Shown here: positions 34,038-48,391 of the stretch, in pieces
Position numbering within the stretch: the first letter of the stretch is position 1
How the letters are laid out: each line of letters starts with the position of its first letter
NCBI GenBank assembly: GCA_023105745.1
Contig: JALGQZ010000013.1
Location: 27,452,105 to 27,516,104, forward strand
DNA: 64,000 nt
Direction of reading: 5' to 3'
Origin: Austropuccinia psidii
Taxonomy: Eukaryota > Basidiomycota > Pucciniomycetes > Pucciniales > Sphaerophragmiaceae
Made by a program: the position numbers and the translations under genes
Notes under the pieces: model-generated
Database searches by the model: none
What the model was told of the DNA's origin: nothing
What the model saw: the letters and a program-made list of their open reading frames with translations, nothing else

Positions 34038-34956
34038 TGTTTGAAGATAATCCAACAGAGAACAATCAAGCCACTGTTGAAAGATTGGTGGAAGAAACTT
34101 GCCCAAGTTCTCCAACACCAATTGTAACTAAGAAAAAGAAAGCTAAGAAATTAGATTTTCCAGGACCCAATATTCAGGACTCTGAAGGTGAGTACCTCCT
34201 TTATGAATTGCCATAAGAAGAATGCTTGTCCTGAAATCTTCTTATTGCTTATCTCTCAAATTATGACTACCAGAAGAGGTTCCCAATACTCCATCCAATA
34301 AGATGCAGCTGGACTCAGAGGTAGAATTGATCCCTCAAAAGGGAAAAGAAAGGGCAAAATCCCCAGTGGAAAGGAATCCACACAAGGAAGTGCCTTATCC
34401 CAAAGGCAACTCCCAGAAATGCCCATGATATCTGAACCAGAGTTGGAACTAAGTATGAGTAGCTCAAACAGGTAAAAATCACCTTCAGAGGGCTCAGATA
34501 GACATTTACATGAGACAGTACAAGCAGTATTACAAAGTGTACAAAGACAAGGACTGGGAAATGTTGCCAGAAATACACCAAGGAGTGATGAACTCCTGGA
34601 ACATCCTCAGAAATTTCCCCAAAGAGAAGGAAATAGTGAAATACTCCAATGGATGGAATCCACTATGATCCAAACCTCGAATCAAAAAGATCAAGGAGTA
34701 CCATGCCAAAAAGAAGGAGGAATCCAAGGCAGAAGCCCAAGTAGCTTCTACCAGAAAGCCCCAAGCCAACCCACTTCCCCAAGAAGGGAGGAAGAACAAG
34801 AAAAAGAACTGGAGAAAACCATATTCCCCAAGCTACAGGATTCCAAACACCCAAAAAGATGCCATGGACAATGGCTTCAACATGGCCAGAACCTTGATGG
34901 AATTCAAGGACAAGGAGGAGCAAAGAATGAAACAACCTCATTTCACAAAGAAATAA
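34038..34956 (+). pseudogene. ORF1 of element B, spliced, with one nonsense codon
   Basis: Exons equivalent to A1 ORF1 are 34038-34187, 34274-34405 and 34472-34956. Introns are 34188-34273 (GTGAGT...CTACCAG) and 34406-34471, exactly 66 nt as in A1, now with a GC donor. All junctions are phase 1, as in A1. Joined, the frame matches A1 in TPSNKMQLD (A1 TPSNQMDLD), in the core around W-E-M-L-P and in the tail AMDNGFNMARTLMEF. The end is also shared (FTKK then stop, A1 FPKK). A TGA at 34666-34668 breaks exon 4. Conservation of frame between two diverged families is the best evidence that ORF1 is real. Confidence 0.55.
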
Positions 34957-37900
34957 CCTTGTCCCCAGAAGTTTTAAATGCTGCAAGAGAAATTAAAAAT
35001 ACTATTTCACCTCTGAAGGAAATTAGAAATAGTTTATTATCATTACAAGAAATAGATAATAATCTATCTTCTTTCACAAAAATTGTTGTACAGAATAAAA
35101 AAGAAATTGACAACATTAAATCTATTGTTGAAAATAACAAACCAAAAGTTTTAATTGACAGTACTCAGAGTTGAATACAAGGACAACAAGAATTGTATAA
35201 ACACATAAAAGATATCAAAGATAAAACTTTTACAAGCAATTATGATGTCAGTACTGATAATCTTAGAGAAAAATTGAACAAATTAAGTATTTCTGTGGAA
35301 ACATTTGAAGAAAAGACTTCATCACACCAAAAATTACTTTTAGACCATGTGGAAAAATGTAATGAACCAAGAATGCATCTGAAAGATGATATTCAAAGTG
35401 AAATAAGGCTTATTACTGAAAAAATGGATAAAATTAATTAGGCTAACTTAAATATGCCAAAATTATCAACCCCATTTTCTCAAATAAGGAGCTCCGTTGA
35501 GCTAAAAGAGGAATCAACAAATCCATTCATAACAGACTTGAGTACTAAAGACAATATCCAAGTCTTAATGGAGGAAGCACCTCAATTAACAAAATGGCCA
35601 ACATTTACAGGAGAAGGTGAATATGACCATATGTGATATATTAAAACAATTGACATGCTACAAGAATATTATGCCATAGACGATGAATTGATCACTTCCA
35701 GATTACACTCACAGTTTGAGAAATCTGCAAAAAGATGGTATTATGGCATAAGGCAGACAAATGGCAAAAATACCAGGTCTTGGTGGAAACATGAAATAAT
35801 CACCAAGTGGGCTAATGATTCCTGGAGGTACAAGATAGAAAATGCATTTGAAAATTCTTTCTTTGACCCAGACAAAGACAAACCTTTAACTTGGTTCTTA
35901 AAACAAGCTGAAAGACTCAATGCATTGTACCCAGAAATGTCCCAAAAAATGGTACACATGAAAATACTCAAGAAATGTGGAGGAGAATTGGAGCATTCCC
36001 TGAGAAGCAGGTGCATCAAACCATGCTCCACAGAAGAGTATATCAATGCACTAGAAGACATAGTGACAAGGACAAAAATTGGCAGAACTTGGAAGAAATT
36101 GGAAATTAAAAGTCCAAATAAACCATTTACCAAAAAAGATAAACCAAGAGAAGCTTTAAAGCCCAATACATCCAACAGTAATGAGCAAAGAAAATGCCAC
36201 AAATGTGGAGGTATTGGAAACTTAGCCAATAATTTCCTTAAAAAAACAAAAATAAATGAAATTGTGGAAACAGAAGACCACAATGATAAAGAAGAAGAAT
36301 CTTATTCTGAAAAGGACACTGAAGAATCAGAAAATTCTGAAAGTGATGAAATTGATATAATTAATGCACAAATTAATAATATTAATTTAATATATGAAGT
36401 ACTGGATGTCAATTCAAACTTACCACAAGTTGGAACATCTGATACAAACCTCACAAACATACAAGATGCTAAATTGTATAGAACCAAACCAGCAAAAGGG
36501 ATGGGATATACAGCTGGCAAATCAAGTATAAGTATTGTCATGGTGGGAAAACAAGCGGCAAAGGTGAACTTAGATACAGGAGCATATTGTACCTTTGCTG
36601 GTAAAAGTTATTTGGAAACAATGGCACCAGATTGGGAAGGAAAACCTATACCAATACAAGGAGTCAAATTCAGTAGTGCAAGTGAAAGCATGAAGCCCCT
36701 TGGTATAATTGACTTAACACTCATTCTCCCTCATACTTCAAAATGTATCAGATTGAAAGTAGAATTTGTAGTAATAGACAACTGCCCTAGTAGCCATTTT
36801 ATACTTGGAAATGACTACTTGTCAATCTATGGCATAGATATCTCTAACCAAAAAGATAGATATTTTACCATGGGAGACAATAAAAGAAATTTTTTTGGCT
36901 TTCTTAATAACAAAAGACAAATCACAGTTGGCAAGAATGAAGAAAAAAGACCAGAAATTGATTTTTTCATAACTGAGCAGCTAAAAGAGCCAGAATTCAA
37001 TCATGAATTGACTGTAAAAATGAAAGAAAAATTGATTGACCTCTTATTTAGATATCAAAATGGCTTTGCAACTGACAAAGAACCACTAGGTGCCAACTTA
37101 CATGAAGTAGACATAATCCTTAATGTAGAAAAACCTTATCCACCTCTATTAAGAAGACCAGCTTATCCAGCCAGCTCAAGAGCTACAGAAGCTTTGGAAG
37201 TACACATTAAAGAGCTAATGGACCTTGGAGTATTAAGGAAAGTAGGACACTATGAACAGGTAGAGGTCACTAAACCTGTCATTATAACTTGGCATAATGG
37301 AAAATCAAGGATGGTAGGGGACTTTAGAGCCCTGAACACCTATACCATCCCTGACAGATATCCAATACCTAGAATTCATGAGACATTAACAAAATTATCT
37401 CAGGCTAAGTTCATCACAGCCATGGATGCCCTAAGAGGGTTTCATCAAAATGTCTTAACAGACAATGCCAAAACACTACTAAGGATAATAGTCTACTGTG
37501 GAATTTTTGAATATCTCAGAATGCCATTTGGTATAAAAAATGCACCATCCCATTACCAAAGGATGATAAATACCATATTTCCTGAATAATTATCAGAAGG
37601 ATGGCTGACTATTTATACCAATGATATCATAATTTGCTCAGAGGCTTGGGACAGTCACTGATCAAGACTAGAAACAGTCTTGCAAAAAATAGTACAAGTA
37701 AACATGAAAATCTCTCTGAAAAAGTGTCATTTTTCATAGAGTGAATTGGTAGCACTAGGACATGTTTTATCTGAACTAAGTTTGGGCATAGACAAAAACA
37801 AAGTAGCAGCAGTACTATTGAAGCCAATTCTCCAAGCTAAGAAAGAAATGAAATCATTGCTAGGATTTGCTGGTTTTTACAGACAACATATAAAAGATTT

Positions 37901-40043
37901 TGAAAGAATTGCTAAGTAATTGTATAAGCTCTGTTACCAACAGACAGTCTATGAAATGACTGAAGAAAGAGTTATGGCATATGAAGAATTAAAAAATTCC
38001 TCAACAAATGCCCCATTTCTTCTAATGCCAGATTGGAAGCTACACTTCAAACTATACATTGATTCTTGTGGGGAAGGACTAGGTTCTGCACTACACCAGA
38101 CACAAATCATCAATGACAAACCTGTTGAAGGACCAATTTGCTTCATTTCAAGACAAATAAATCCAACAGAAGCAACTTATGGAGCAAGCCAAATGGAATT
38201 CCTCTGCTTATTGTGGGCTTCAGAAAAATTACACTCTTCTTTGGATGGGACAGTTTTTGATGTAATTAGAGATTGCAATGCTGTAAAACCTTTACTAAAC
38301 ATGAAAACCCCAAATAGAAATATGTTAAGATGGAAAATTGTCATCCAATAATATAGAGGAAATATGACTATAGTTCATAAATGTGGTAATATTCATAAAG
38401 ATGCAGATGGGCTCTGGCAAATACACCTGAAAATCCAGCATGGGTACCACAGGAAGAGCACCATATAGAAGGCATATGTGTAACAGATATAGGCACAGAA
38501 TTCTTTAACCAAGCTAAAGAAAGCTATAGAATGGATAAAAACTTCCATATCTTATGCCAAATTCTAATGAAAGACTGTAAAGACCCATCACTTCCATCAA
38601 ATTAGATGAGACATGGAAAAAAGCAACTGATTAAGGAAGATTCCACCTCCTTGATGGAATCCTTTACCATAGAACTAAACATACATGTACTATGGCTTTA
38701 ACAGATAGAACTCTAATAAACAATATACTACATGAATGTCATGATAGTGTTTCAGGTGGACATATCCCAGAAGACAGAACACTAGAGAGGGTAAAAACCT
38801 GCTTTTAGTGGCCAAATTGGTGGAGGGATGTTGCAGAATACTGCCAAACCTGTGAAATATGCCAAAATGCAAGCAGAGCCACAGGTAAAAAATTTGGAAT
38901 GATGATCCAAATCCAAGACCCAAAATCCCCTTGGGAAATAGTTCACATGGATTGGGTAACAGCATTACCTCCAGGAGGAGACAGAGGTTAAAATTCATGC
39001 CTAGTATTAGTTGACAGATACAGCAAAACCCCAATGTTTTTACCATGTCACAAGCACAATACAGCTATGGATACAGCCATAATGATATGGAATAAAGCTA
39101 TTAGCCACACAGGCTTATTACAAAACATCATAGGTGATAGAGACCCAAAATTCACTTCAGCATTATGGACAAACCTCCATAACCTATTTGGAATAAAATT
39201 ATCATTCTCAACAGCTTACCACCCCCAAACCAATGGTCTAGCAGAAACAATGATACAGACATTAGAAGACATGATCAGAATATTCTGTGCTTATGAACTA
39301 GAATTCAAAGATTCTGATTGTTTTCCCATGATTGGTGTACATTAATAACAGCTCTTGAGCTGGAAGATAAAAAATAAATCAATTCTTCAGATGGAAAGAC
39401 CCCTGCAATGGGAGAAAAAGGTTGGAATCCAAGACCCCCTTATGATAACCTCAAAAAGGACTTAGTGGATATACACCCAAGAGCAAGTAGCTTCAAGTTA
39501 ATTCTTTAAAAAGCATGACACCATGCAAAAAGATGTATGCAAGATTATTTCAAGTATGCAAAAGAAAGATGGGATTAAAGTCATAAACCACCTGACTTCA
39601 AAATAGGAGACTTGGTCCTAGTGTCAACTCTAAATTTCTATCATATAAAAGGTCCAAAGAAATTGAAAGATTCCATTGCAGGACCATTCATGATAAAAGC
39701 ACTACATGCACCCAATGCTGTGCAATTATAGCTCACAGGTGAACTAATTAACAAACACCCAACCTTACCTGTAAGTCTGATAAAACCTTACAGCTCAAGT
39801 GACAAGGAATTATTTCCACTAAGAAGCAAACCCCCACTTCAAATACCCCCTTTAGAAGAAGGAGAAGAAAAGAAAATTGTGAAAGTCCTTAAAGAAATAA
39901 GGACAAGAAACAAAAAAGAAAGGGAATACCTTGTAACGTATAGAAATCCAACTCAAGAAGATGAATGGCTACTTGAGAAAGATATAACCATATCTGATAA
40001 ACTATTAAGAAGGTTCTGACATGAAAGAAAGCCTAAAGAATAG
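34263..40043 (+). pseudogene. Gag-Pol of element B, heavily mutated
   Basis: The frame begins at ATG 34263, inside ORF1 intron 34188-34273, as in A1. In-frame stops include 34299, 34473, 35172, 35439, 35634, 37587, 37917 and 38349; the frame changes after about 38410, near the end of RNase H. The longest open part, 35655-37589, covers capsid, zinc knuckle, protease and the start of RT. The knuckle has lost its His and last Cys (CHKCGGIGNLANNF). The protease keeps DTG. The RT YIDD box reads YTND at about 37614-37625, removing one catalytic Asp. Integrase pieces remain, for example [11 protein letters not shown] and YHPQTNGLAE near 39140-39245. The C-terminal chromodomain-like tail is still visible near 39940. 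Confidence 0.88.
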
Positions 40044-40161
40044 AAAAATCAAGCATTATTCATATTCAAGACTGACAAAGTCTATTGAAGAGGTAGGACA
40101 GTGGATGATACCCTAATTAACTATATCAGATTGTGGTACAATCTTTTTTGGTGGTAGGGAA

Positions 40162-42124
40162 TGTGAGCCTTTGAGATATGACCACATATCCAAAAAGGTC
40201 ACAACAAAATTTCTGTAATAATTCTACTTATGATAATTATCTCAAAGACTAGTAAGAATACCAAAAATAAGTAAACAATGTGAATTAACTCAGAATCTAA
40301 TTAGTAAACATGTGAAACACATTACACCATTAGATTTCTCATGGTAAGATACACATATGTCATTTTTATGGCATACCTGAAAATTCAATAATTACTGAAG
40401 TATAAGTAATAATACCTTAAAAAAGGCATAAAACCTTATTTAACTAAGAAACCAATAAAACAAGATGTAAAATAAACTGTAACATCGGATTCTCCATAGA
40501 ATGCCACACATAAAGAAATTATAAAGCTATTCTCTACAGTCAATACTTAAGGAACTAAACTGAATATATGCACTTTTTTGGTCAATGCATATATTCATAG
40601 TTTTTAGCTAATATCTCTTGAAATATACAAGATAGAGAGAGAAACCAAAAATAAATTCACCATGTAGTTACTGTAGAAACACAGATATGATCTTTATTTC
40701 ACAAGGTATAAACAAAGTTAAAACTTGTAATGGATTATTGATTAAAATCAATGGAGCTGTTGAACACTTTGCTGTGAAAGTGGTCCATACTTAAAAAAAG
40801 TAGACAGTCAGACTATAATAGATCATAAGTGAAGAATGATGTAATGTTTATTCTAATATTCAAGGTATAACCCCTTGAAATCATGGTTTGAAGTTTAAAA
40901 TATAAAATTTCAACAGAAAAGATGAGTTACAAGAAAAATCATCAAGAATAGAGTTTTGATGATGTAATTCAATGCTCTATGAATTTTAATATGGAAATGC
41001 CAGGCTATCAGAATCCACCCTCAGATTATCTGTAGCATGTATAACTCAAAAGTAATTAATGAGAAAGGTTGGAGCCTAAATTTGATCATTCATGATCACT
41101 CACTATAATCTTATTCTAAGCTTAACAGTTATATAAGTGATGAAACTGGTGAATACTATTAGATTAGGATGAAAACTAAAAAAATATAAGAAGTTTAGGG
41201 TTCTGCCAAGCCTATTATGTCATAAAACCTAGAGTTATAGTGATAACTCTAAGTAATAGCATAATAATGAGATAAGATGGTTTGATCATGATGTAATCAT
41301 CACTAAAACTTAGAATACTGATCATTTCAAGTGGATAAAACTAGTGCACGTCTACTAGAAGGGAGGTATTAACTATAAATAGAGCTTTTCTTACTCTATT
41401 TCCCCCTCAGACACATCAAAACACTAAAACAATTAAATCAAAAGGTAAAATCTTTATTCTTTATATATAAATATTTCATATTATGAAATACCAAAGGTGA
41501 TCTTTATTATAATAATCATTTTGGATGTTATTACTTCAATTATTCTACTGTTTTTCTCTATATCTCTTAAAAATCTCGAATCCACGTAAAATCAAGAAAT
41601 CTGTAATTTCTCTTATTTTTAATTGTAAATACAATTTAAATAAGTTGTATTTATATTATTTGGCGTAAATATACTCAAAATTATTATACTAAGTGTCAAA
41701 AGTAGGTTATTTTCTCTTTTTATAATAATTTCTCTTTATCATTTCTTTTAATAATTCTTTAATTAATATAAATAGTATTTATATTAATATATAACTTTAA
41801 TATTAGTAATGTTATTGTTATTAACTGTTTTTTATTGATGAAAAACAATTTTTTACGCCTTTATTATTTGTTGGTAACAATAATAAAGTGCTTTAAAATA
41901 TATTAATATATTTATTCATTATATTTATTCATTATATTATATTTTTATAATATAAACTATATTATTATTTTTATTTAATAATATAATTATTTCTTATGCC
42001 TTAATTATAATAATTATTTATTATAATTATTTTTATCTTATTTACTTTATTTATAAGTACATTCAGAGTACAATAGGTAAAATATTGTTAATTTTTACTT
42101 AATGTTTCATAGTGAAACCTTACA
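40162..42124 (+). repeat. 3' LTR of element B
   Basis: TGTGAGCCTTTGAG...GAAACCTTACA, preceded by the purine-rich GGTGGTAGGGAA as in A1. It differs from the 5' LTR by scattered substitutions and small indels throughout, including changes around the TATA-like CTATAAATAGAGC near 41372. Confidence 0.92.
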
Positions 42125-45100
42125 GTTCAAATAATATTGAAAATTCCATCACAGGTTGTATTTTCTGTGAATTTTTGAAGGTTCAGTGTGTCACCTGGAA
42201 TCATCAAAAATGGACTGTAAGTAACACTTTTGATCTTACTGATGAAGTAATTATTATCTTTTGGTTTTGATATGGATCATAATATTTTCCATTGGTCCTG
42301 AAGGTTTCAGAAAAATTCATTAAGAATTGTATTTTTAATGCATTGTTGAATTCTTTATGTTATTTCTATGTAGAGTTTCAAATAGCACAGTAATAGCTGG
42401 TGGCCATGAGGTAAATGAATGAATGATAGTCCACAGAGGGTTTTGATTCCTCTTTTGAGGTTTACCCATTGAAAATAATTACCACCTTGTAAGATAAAAA
42501 GAGCAGCTTATTTGCTATTTTCTTATGATTTAATGGGAGTTTACCTTGGTAACCAAGTTTCCAAAAGGTTTTAGTATAATAATTGCCCCATGATCAGCCA
42601 TGGATCCAAGCTTGAGAGCTATCCATGCCTCAGAGATATCAGGAGTTGTGTAGCCCATCTCTCTTTGATGTCTTTTGTCCCCCTTGGCTATTTTCATGTC
42701 AAAAATATTAATTCAGGCATCAGGACTGGTATCCAATATGGGTGTATCAAAACTGTAGGTAAGAATAAAGTAATATTAAGTTCCAAAAACATTAATAACA
42801 CTATTGTTAGTGTATATGTAACATGGGATTTCTCGCATTCCCATCATTTTTGTGTGAAATTGAGAAAAACAAATATTTTCACAATTCTTTTATGTGGTAT
42901 TGATAATGTGTTATTGTATTATTTTCCACATTAACACCTCATAGAATTAATTGAAGCTTAAGAACTCTATGGAGCTACCCTAGGTGATATTTTGTGTATA
43001 ATCCAAATCTGGCCTTAAATCCATGGATTTACTTCCCCACAAAAATGGTATTCATCTTTTTAAGAATAAAGAATTATGAATTTTGAATATATGAATGACT
43101 TATGGGTTACCCATAGTTTAAAATTGAATTTTATTTCTATTGTTCCTCAGTAGGGTATGTAAGATATACCTCAATGCTCACAGTTTTGGCCTTGGAATTA
43201 ATTATCTGGTATAAGCTATTATGTGTTCAAAAACAAAAAACATTTTTTGATACCTTCAATCTAATTCAAGTCTCAATTTTCTTTGTTGACAACTCCCTAT
43301 AGTAACCACAACCATTATCTTTGCCTCTATTTCCCTTATGATCATGTTGAATTCCCAATTTCATTAAAATAAAATTTTCAATTCTATATCCCTTTCTTAT
43401 CCCTCAAAAAAGACATCATACTTAAGCTTTGAAGCTACACAATCCCAGTATAAATCACTCAGGTCATTTGATAAAACAAGATTATCTATGTAGCACCAAA
43501 TGGATTGGAATAAAATTGAATTTTGATAAATATTTCTTAAAAGGATATTATATCTCCACTGGACAGCAATCTTGAATCAATCAAATTGGCTTTTTGCTTT
43601 TTGCAATTGATGTTGAAGAAGAAGTAAGAAGGCTTTTCAATATTACTAAAACCTGAAGTAATAATTAGTGATGTATGTGCAATAAGCACTAATTCATTGC
43701 AATTTGGTGAAAGTTAAGCAGGAGCAATATGAATGAGGACTATAAGAAAAAGCAGAAAATGCTATGAGCAAAAATAATGATAAACTGTGTCCTTTCATCA
43801 GAGATATAGATAGAAATTTTGGTAATAAACCATGTATAAATCCTTTGTAAAAATATTATTCACAAGATATTTAGAATGCTTAAGAGAAAAAAGCTATTGT
43901 TTCAAATGATGTGTGTGTTTTTTGAGAAAGTGTGAATTTACAAGAAATTGATATTTTTCATCATTTTCATAGAATCTCATTCCAGTAGAATAATATTAAT
44001 AGATAAAAATTGAATGAAATAGATGATATAAGCAAAGCTGATATTATTGATGTAAATGAAAAAACAAACCCTGAAAATTAACCTGTCTGGGATTCAAAAA
44101 TACACAAGGTGTTTATCATTTATTGTGAATTTTATTGTTTTAAAATTTATTCTATAAATAATATAGTAGCTGAGTTTTAATATTCAATTTAAATAGCAAT
44201 AGTGGGACAGGAAAGAACATACTTTATTTATTTTTACCATCATATACAAGATCTTTAGAGAAACAGAAAAGAAAAATTTAGAATTTTTTCTGATCATATA
44301 ACAACTTCAAATCTGAGAAATAAATTATATTGAAGTGGTAAATGAGAATGAAACTGTATGATTGTAATGGTATAAAGATGGGCTGAATGAAAGGATGCAG
44401 ATGTATATAAGCTGGAACAATGGGAGAGTTTAGAAGAAAATTTCATCTTTTATTTGAAAAAGAGAAGTAAACGCATGGAGAAAAGAGTAATAATTTAAAG
44501 CCTAAATCTAAAATAGTTTTGGAAGAAAAACTGAAATTTACAAAAACTCGAGTTGAAAGAATTAATTGAATTTAAAAGAGAAACCAATATCAGGTATGGC
44601 TAGAAATTGTGGGAATATATTGATCCTAACTCTCATTTGAGCTTGAGAGAATCTTCAATTTTATTAATGAAAATGGTTCATTTTTTTTGGTAAGATTTTG
44701 TATTTTCTGATATATAACTGATATTAAATTAAAATTCTGGATAGTACTTTTGTTATTGGTGATTCTATGAGTGAGTTATCATGAAATAAAAATTCAAGTT
44801 TTCTTACAATTCAGAGAAAATTTTCAAGATTACAAAAAAACGAAACTTCAGAAAAAATAAAACTTCATTTAATTTTTGAGAAAAAAGAGTGGGTTTGAAG
44901 ATAGATGAAAAGGTATATTATCTTCAAAAACTATTAAATAATATTCAAATCAATTATTTCCATGAGTTTTTTTCAAGCAGAATACCTCAAAAAAAATTAT
45001 CAGTGATTGTTCTTAAAATGGTTTGGATAAGAATTTTGAGTTCTGTTACAATGTTTGATATAGGGATGAATTTGGATTTAACTATCTTTTTATATTTTGT

Positions 45101-45720
45101 ACCATACTATCAATCATTTCTTTATGGTCTCTTTATTTTATAGAATTCCATTTTCTATCAGCTTTCATCTTTTTCAAATATTTCATGATGCATTTACATC
45201 AGATGATGTCTATTATCTCTACAGAAGAATAGACTGGTCTTATCACAAGACAAAGTGTATGATGTTAATATGAAACTTTATATAAATTTGTTTAGCCTAA
45301 ATATCAAGGGTTCTGACTGAGGGATTTGCCACCTTCTTGGCCCAACCTGGTCACCATCCCCTTTGAACAACAGGGGAAATCACATCCCCCATTTTTGACC
45401 CCAGTAAATTCCCTCCAGGGTAATCCAGTGTCAGGAGGGGAGGCAAGGGTTTATCTTCTACTTGGCATGGTCCCCTTCCTCCAACAATCCTTTCTTTTAC
45501 TTTCTCAACATTTATATCCCCTTTGGGGTACTTTCTCTTTCTCTGTTATTTATAATCTCAAATATTCCTTTTTTTCTCTTACTCAATTCATTCTCCAACC
45601 AAATTTCCAGTCCATCATCTGTCTCTGGACCCATATCACAACTGACCACTTCAAGTGATCTGGAAAATGCAATTCATCCAACTATTCCTGAAGCACTACC
45701 CAATTCAAAAAAATAATGAT
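42125..45720. other. AT-rich DNA without recognisable genes
   Basis: Open frames at 42590-42934, 44889-45143, 45326-45658 and 45462-45716 (all plus) are short and unfamiliar. A less AT-rich patch at about 45310-45500 (CCATCCCCTTTG, CCCTCCAGGG) differs from its surroundings but shows no supported coding structure on either strand. Confidence 0.45.
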
Positions 45721-46195
45721 TGTGAGCCTTTGAGTTATGAATAAATATCCAAAAAGGTCACAGAAAGATTACAGAAGCTTATTTTAATCGTAAGAATTGA
45801 AATCATAATATTAAAATAACTAAAAATTCCATAAAAAAGCATAAGTTCTTGATTATCTCAGAATACAATAAATAAGAGTTTCAAATGAGTTACACAATTG
45901 AATTTCCATAAAACAAAAACAGACTAATCTTTTAATTCATATATTTAAACCCACTACCTACCATGATAACTTGGATGTATGCACCTTTAGAATGATTTCA
46001 TATACTCATGGTTTTTAGCTCATATAATTTATAGTATAAATTATAAGGACTTGATTATGGAAAAGAATTACCACAAAATAATTTGAGGAATCATAATATA
46101 AAATTTATCTGACAAATTATAAACAAGATTAACAATTATAAGGAGATATTGGTTAAAAGAGAAGTAATTGTTGACCACTTAACATTGAAAGTGGG

Positions 46196-48391
46196 TGTAA
46201 GGTTTGTCTATGAAACTCTTGATAATAGTAGCAAAATCAAGAGTACTATGACTGTCCTCAGTAGAAATATATAATATAACAAAATATTATAACCAAAAAT
46301 TTAAATATAATTATCAAAAATGATTATATATAAAAAAAATTTAATTATTATTATAGAAATATAATAATAATGAAATAATAATTATAATAAATTAAAATTA
46401 TTCTATTATTGTTATAGTCACTGACAGTTATAACAATAAGAAGTGTAAAGCTCTTAATGAGACAATTACATGTGGAAAATATTAATAGTAACCACTTATA
46501 AATAATATAAATATTATTTATAGAAGAATTAAACACACACTGTGTATAATTAATTCTTATAGAATAAAAATTCTATATAAAAAAACTAATACTAGATAAA
46601 AAAATATAGACCTTTAGAGAAAAACTTACTTATAATATTTATTTAATACAACAACTCAAACAACAACAGGTATTATATTAAACAATAATTATACGTTAAA
46701 AACACGCCAAAAATCAATATTTTTAAAGATAAAACAACTTTTTATAATAAAAATTATGATTAAAGAGTTTTTAAGAGGAATTTGTGGATTTTAAAAGGTA
46801 TTTAAGATGATAATTTTATAATATAAAATATATTATTGATGATTACAACAATAATCTGAATTCTATCATTTCAATTATTCAATTTACAATTAATAAAGAA
46901 TAAAATAAGTTAAGAATTACTCTAATAATAAGATTCTATAAATAATAAAACTTTACCTGTTTAAATTTCTAATATGATTGGATTGATAATGATTGATGGA
47001 CAAAAACAGTGATGAAAAGACTCTTTTTATTTCTTCAGAGCAGCTCTCATGATTCATAATGTATATAGAGGGCGTGCTCAGGTCAAAACTGAAAAACCAT
47101 GCTTAAAATTAAAGTTCTTAACTTAAGGTAACTTAATTTTAAGTCCACTTTAAAGTTCTTAACTTAAGGTAACTTAATTTTAATTCCACTTTAAAGTTAA
47201 CAGGGTTATTCTTAACTCCATGTAACTTTAATCCTCATTTAAACTAATTATTTTACGTTTTTAATATAAATAAGCTTATTTATTTTGAAGTTCATCACAT
47301 GAACAACTTAAAAATAGAGTTTCAAGCAGAAATCTCTTAAACTCAACTTTTAATTAATTTTTAAAGAAATTATAATTTTCTTTGAGTTTTAATTAAAAGA
47401 GTAAATTTCCAGGCTAATTACCCAGGACATTTATTTAGAAAAGATACTTAAAACTTAATTTATATGTAGATAATATTGAATTTTAAGCTGTGTGAAACGT
47501 TCAAGCAAATTCAATAAGAATTGGATTTTTAATGAATTTTTGAAGTTATTGATATTTTTCCACGTAAAATAGCAATACACACCAAAGCTTAAGTTTTGAT
47601 AAGGTTTTAATGCTTGTAACCTTAAAGTTTTAAGCTTATTTAAGCTTTTTAAGCTTAATTAAGCTTTGACAGTTCTTAAAACCTTGAATTCAAGCCTGCA
47701 TATTGGGATTTACCCTCTTGGCAGCTTGAAATTCCTGTCCAAATTGGGATAAAATCAGTTTAAACCTTAAGGTTGGATCAAAGTCTAATCTTAAAGCTTA
47801 AATAAGGTTGAAAATCCTCCAATACAGGTGGACAACCTTAATTGAATCATTGCAGATCTAAGAAGCTGGGTACCCCAGCTCTATTTGGTCTTTTTCCTTT
47901 GTCCCACGTTTTTGCATGAATTTTGCCCTTTTATTTATTTAATTTGAGCTCACGCAGGATTTGCATTCTGTATGGAAGATGCTTAGCCAATTCAGTAAAT
48001 ATACACCACACCTCAATTTTAACTAAAATTTTGGTAAGTTTGCATTAACCTTATGCAACTTTAAGTTTAAGCTTATTCAAGCTTAAATTTAACAATTTAA
48101 AAAAATGTTAAATAAGTTACATCAGTACTTTTAGATTCTTAAATCTTCTAATAACACAAGAAATAAGTCTTTTTGGGTATAACACCTTATGGATGTACCC
48201 TAGGTCATTTTTGGTGTAGAATCCAAAAATGACATAATATTTTTAACTTTGTTTATCCAAAAAAAGTTATACTCATTTTTTGTTATTTTTTATTTTAATT
48301 TCCACTAAAAAGTCTGTTTAAGACAAAATTAACTGTTTAGAAAATCATTTGTGGCCTTATGGGTATGTTATACATACCTCACAGGCTCACA
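46196..48391 (-). repeat. 3' LTR of A2
   Basis: Reverse complement starts TGTGAGCC and ends CTTACA. Compared with the other LTR of the same element it has a 41-bp tandem duplication (47111-47151 and 47152-47192) and lacks a stretch of about 35 bp near 47940 containing the AAAGCCATACCATGGCTTT palindrome. Confidence 0.92.

Larger units (their letters stand above)
31584..42124 (+). mobile_element. Decayed Ty3/gypsy element B
   Basis: The element is full length (about 10.5 kb), with LTRs of 1961 and 1963 bp, the same primer-site core as family A, and a Gag-Pol clearly homologous to A1 but of a different family. Many stops and frameshifts and visible LTR-LTR differences show that it is old and inactive. 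Flanks (gtatc left, gttca right) do not give a clear target duplication. Confidence 0.92.

Noticed and set aside
34263..40043. Repeat-induced point mutation as cause of decay in element B
   Set aside because: Stops arise from varied substitutions and indels; no consistent C-to-T pattern was visible by eye, and I could not compute context bias.
45310..45716. Less AT-rich patch as a host exon
   Set aside because: Open frames on the plus strand are low in complexity, lack consensus splice sites at their ends and match nothing I know.
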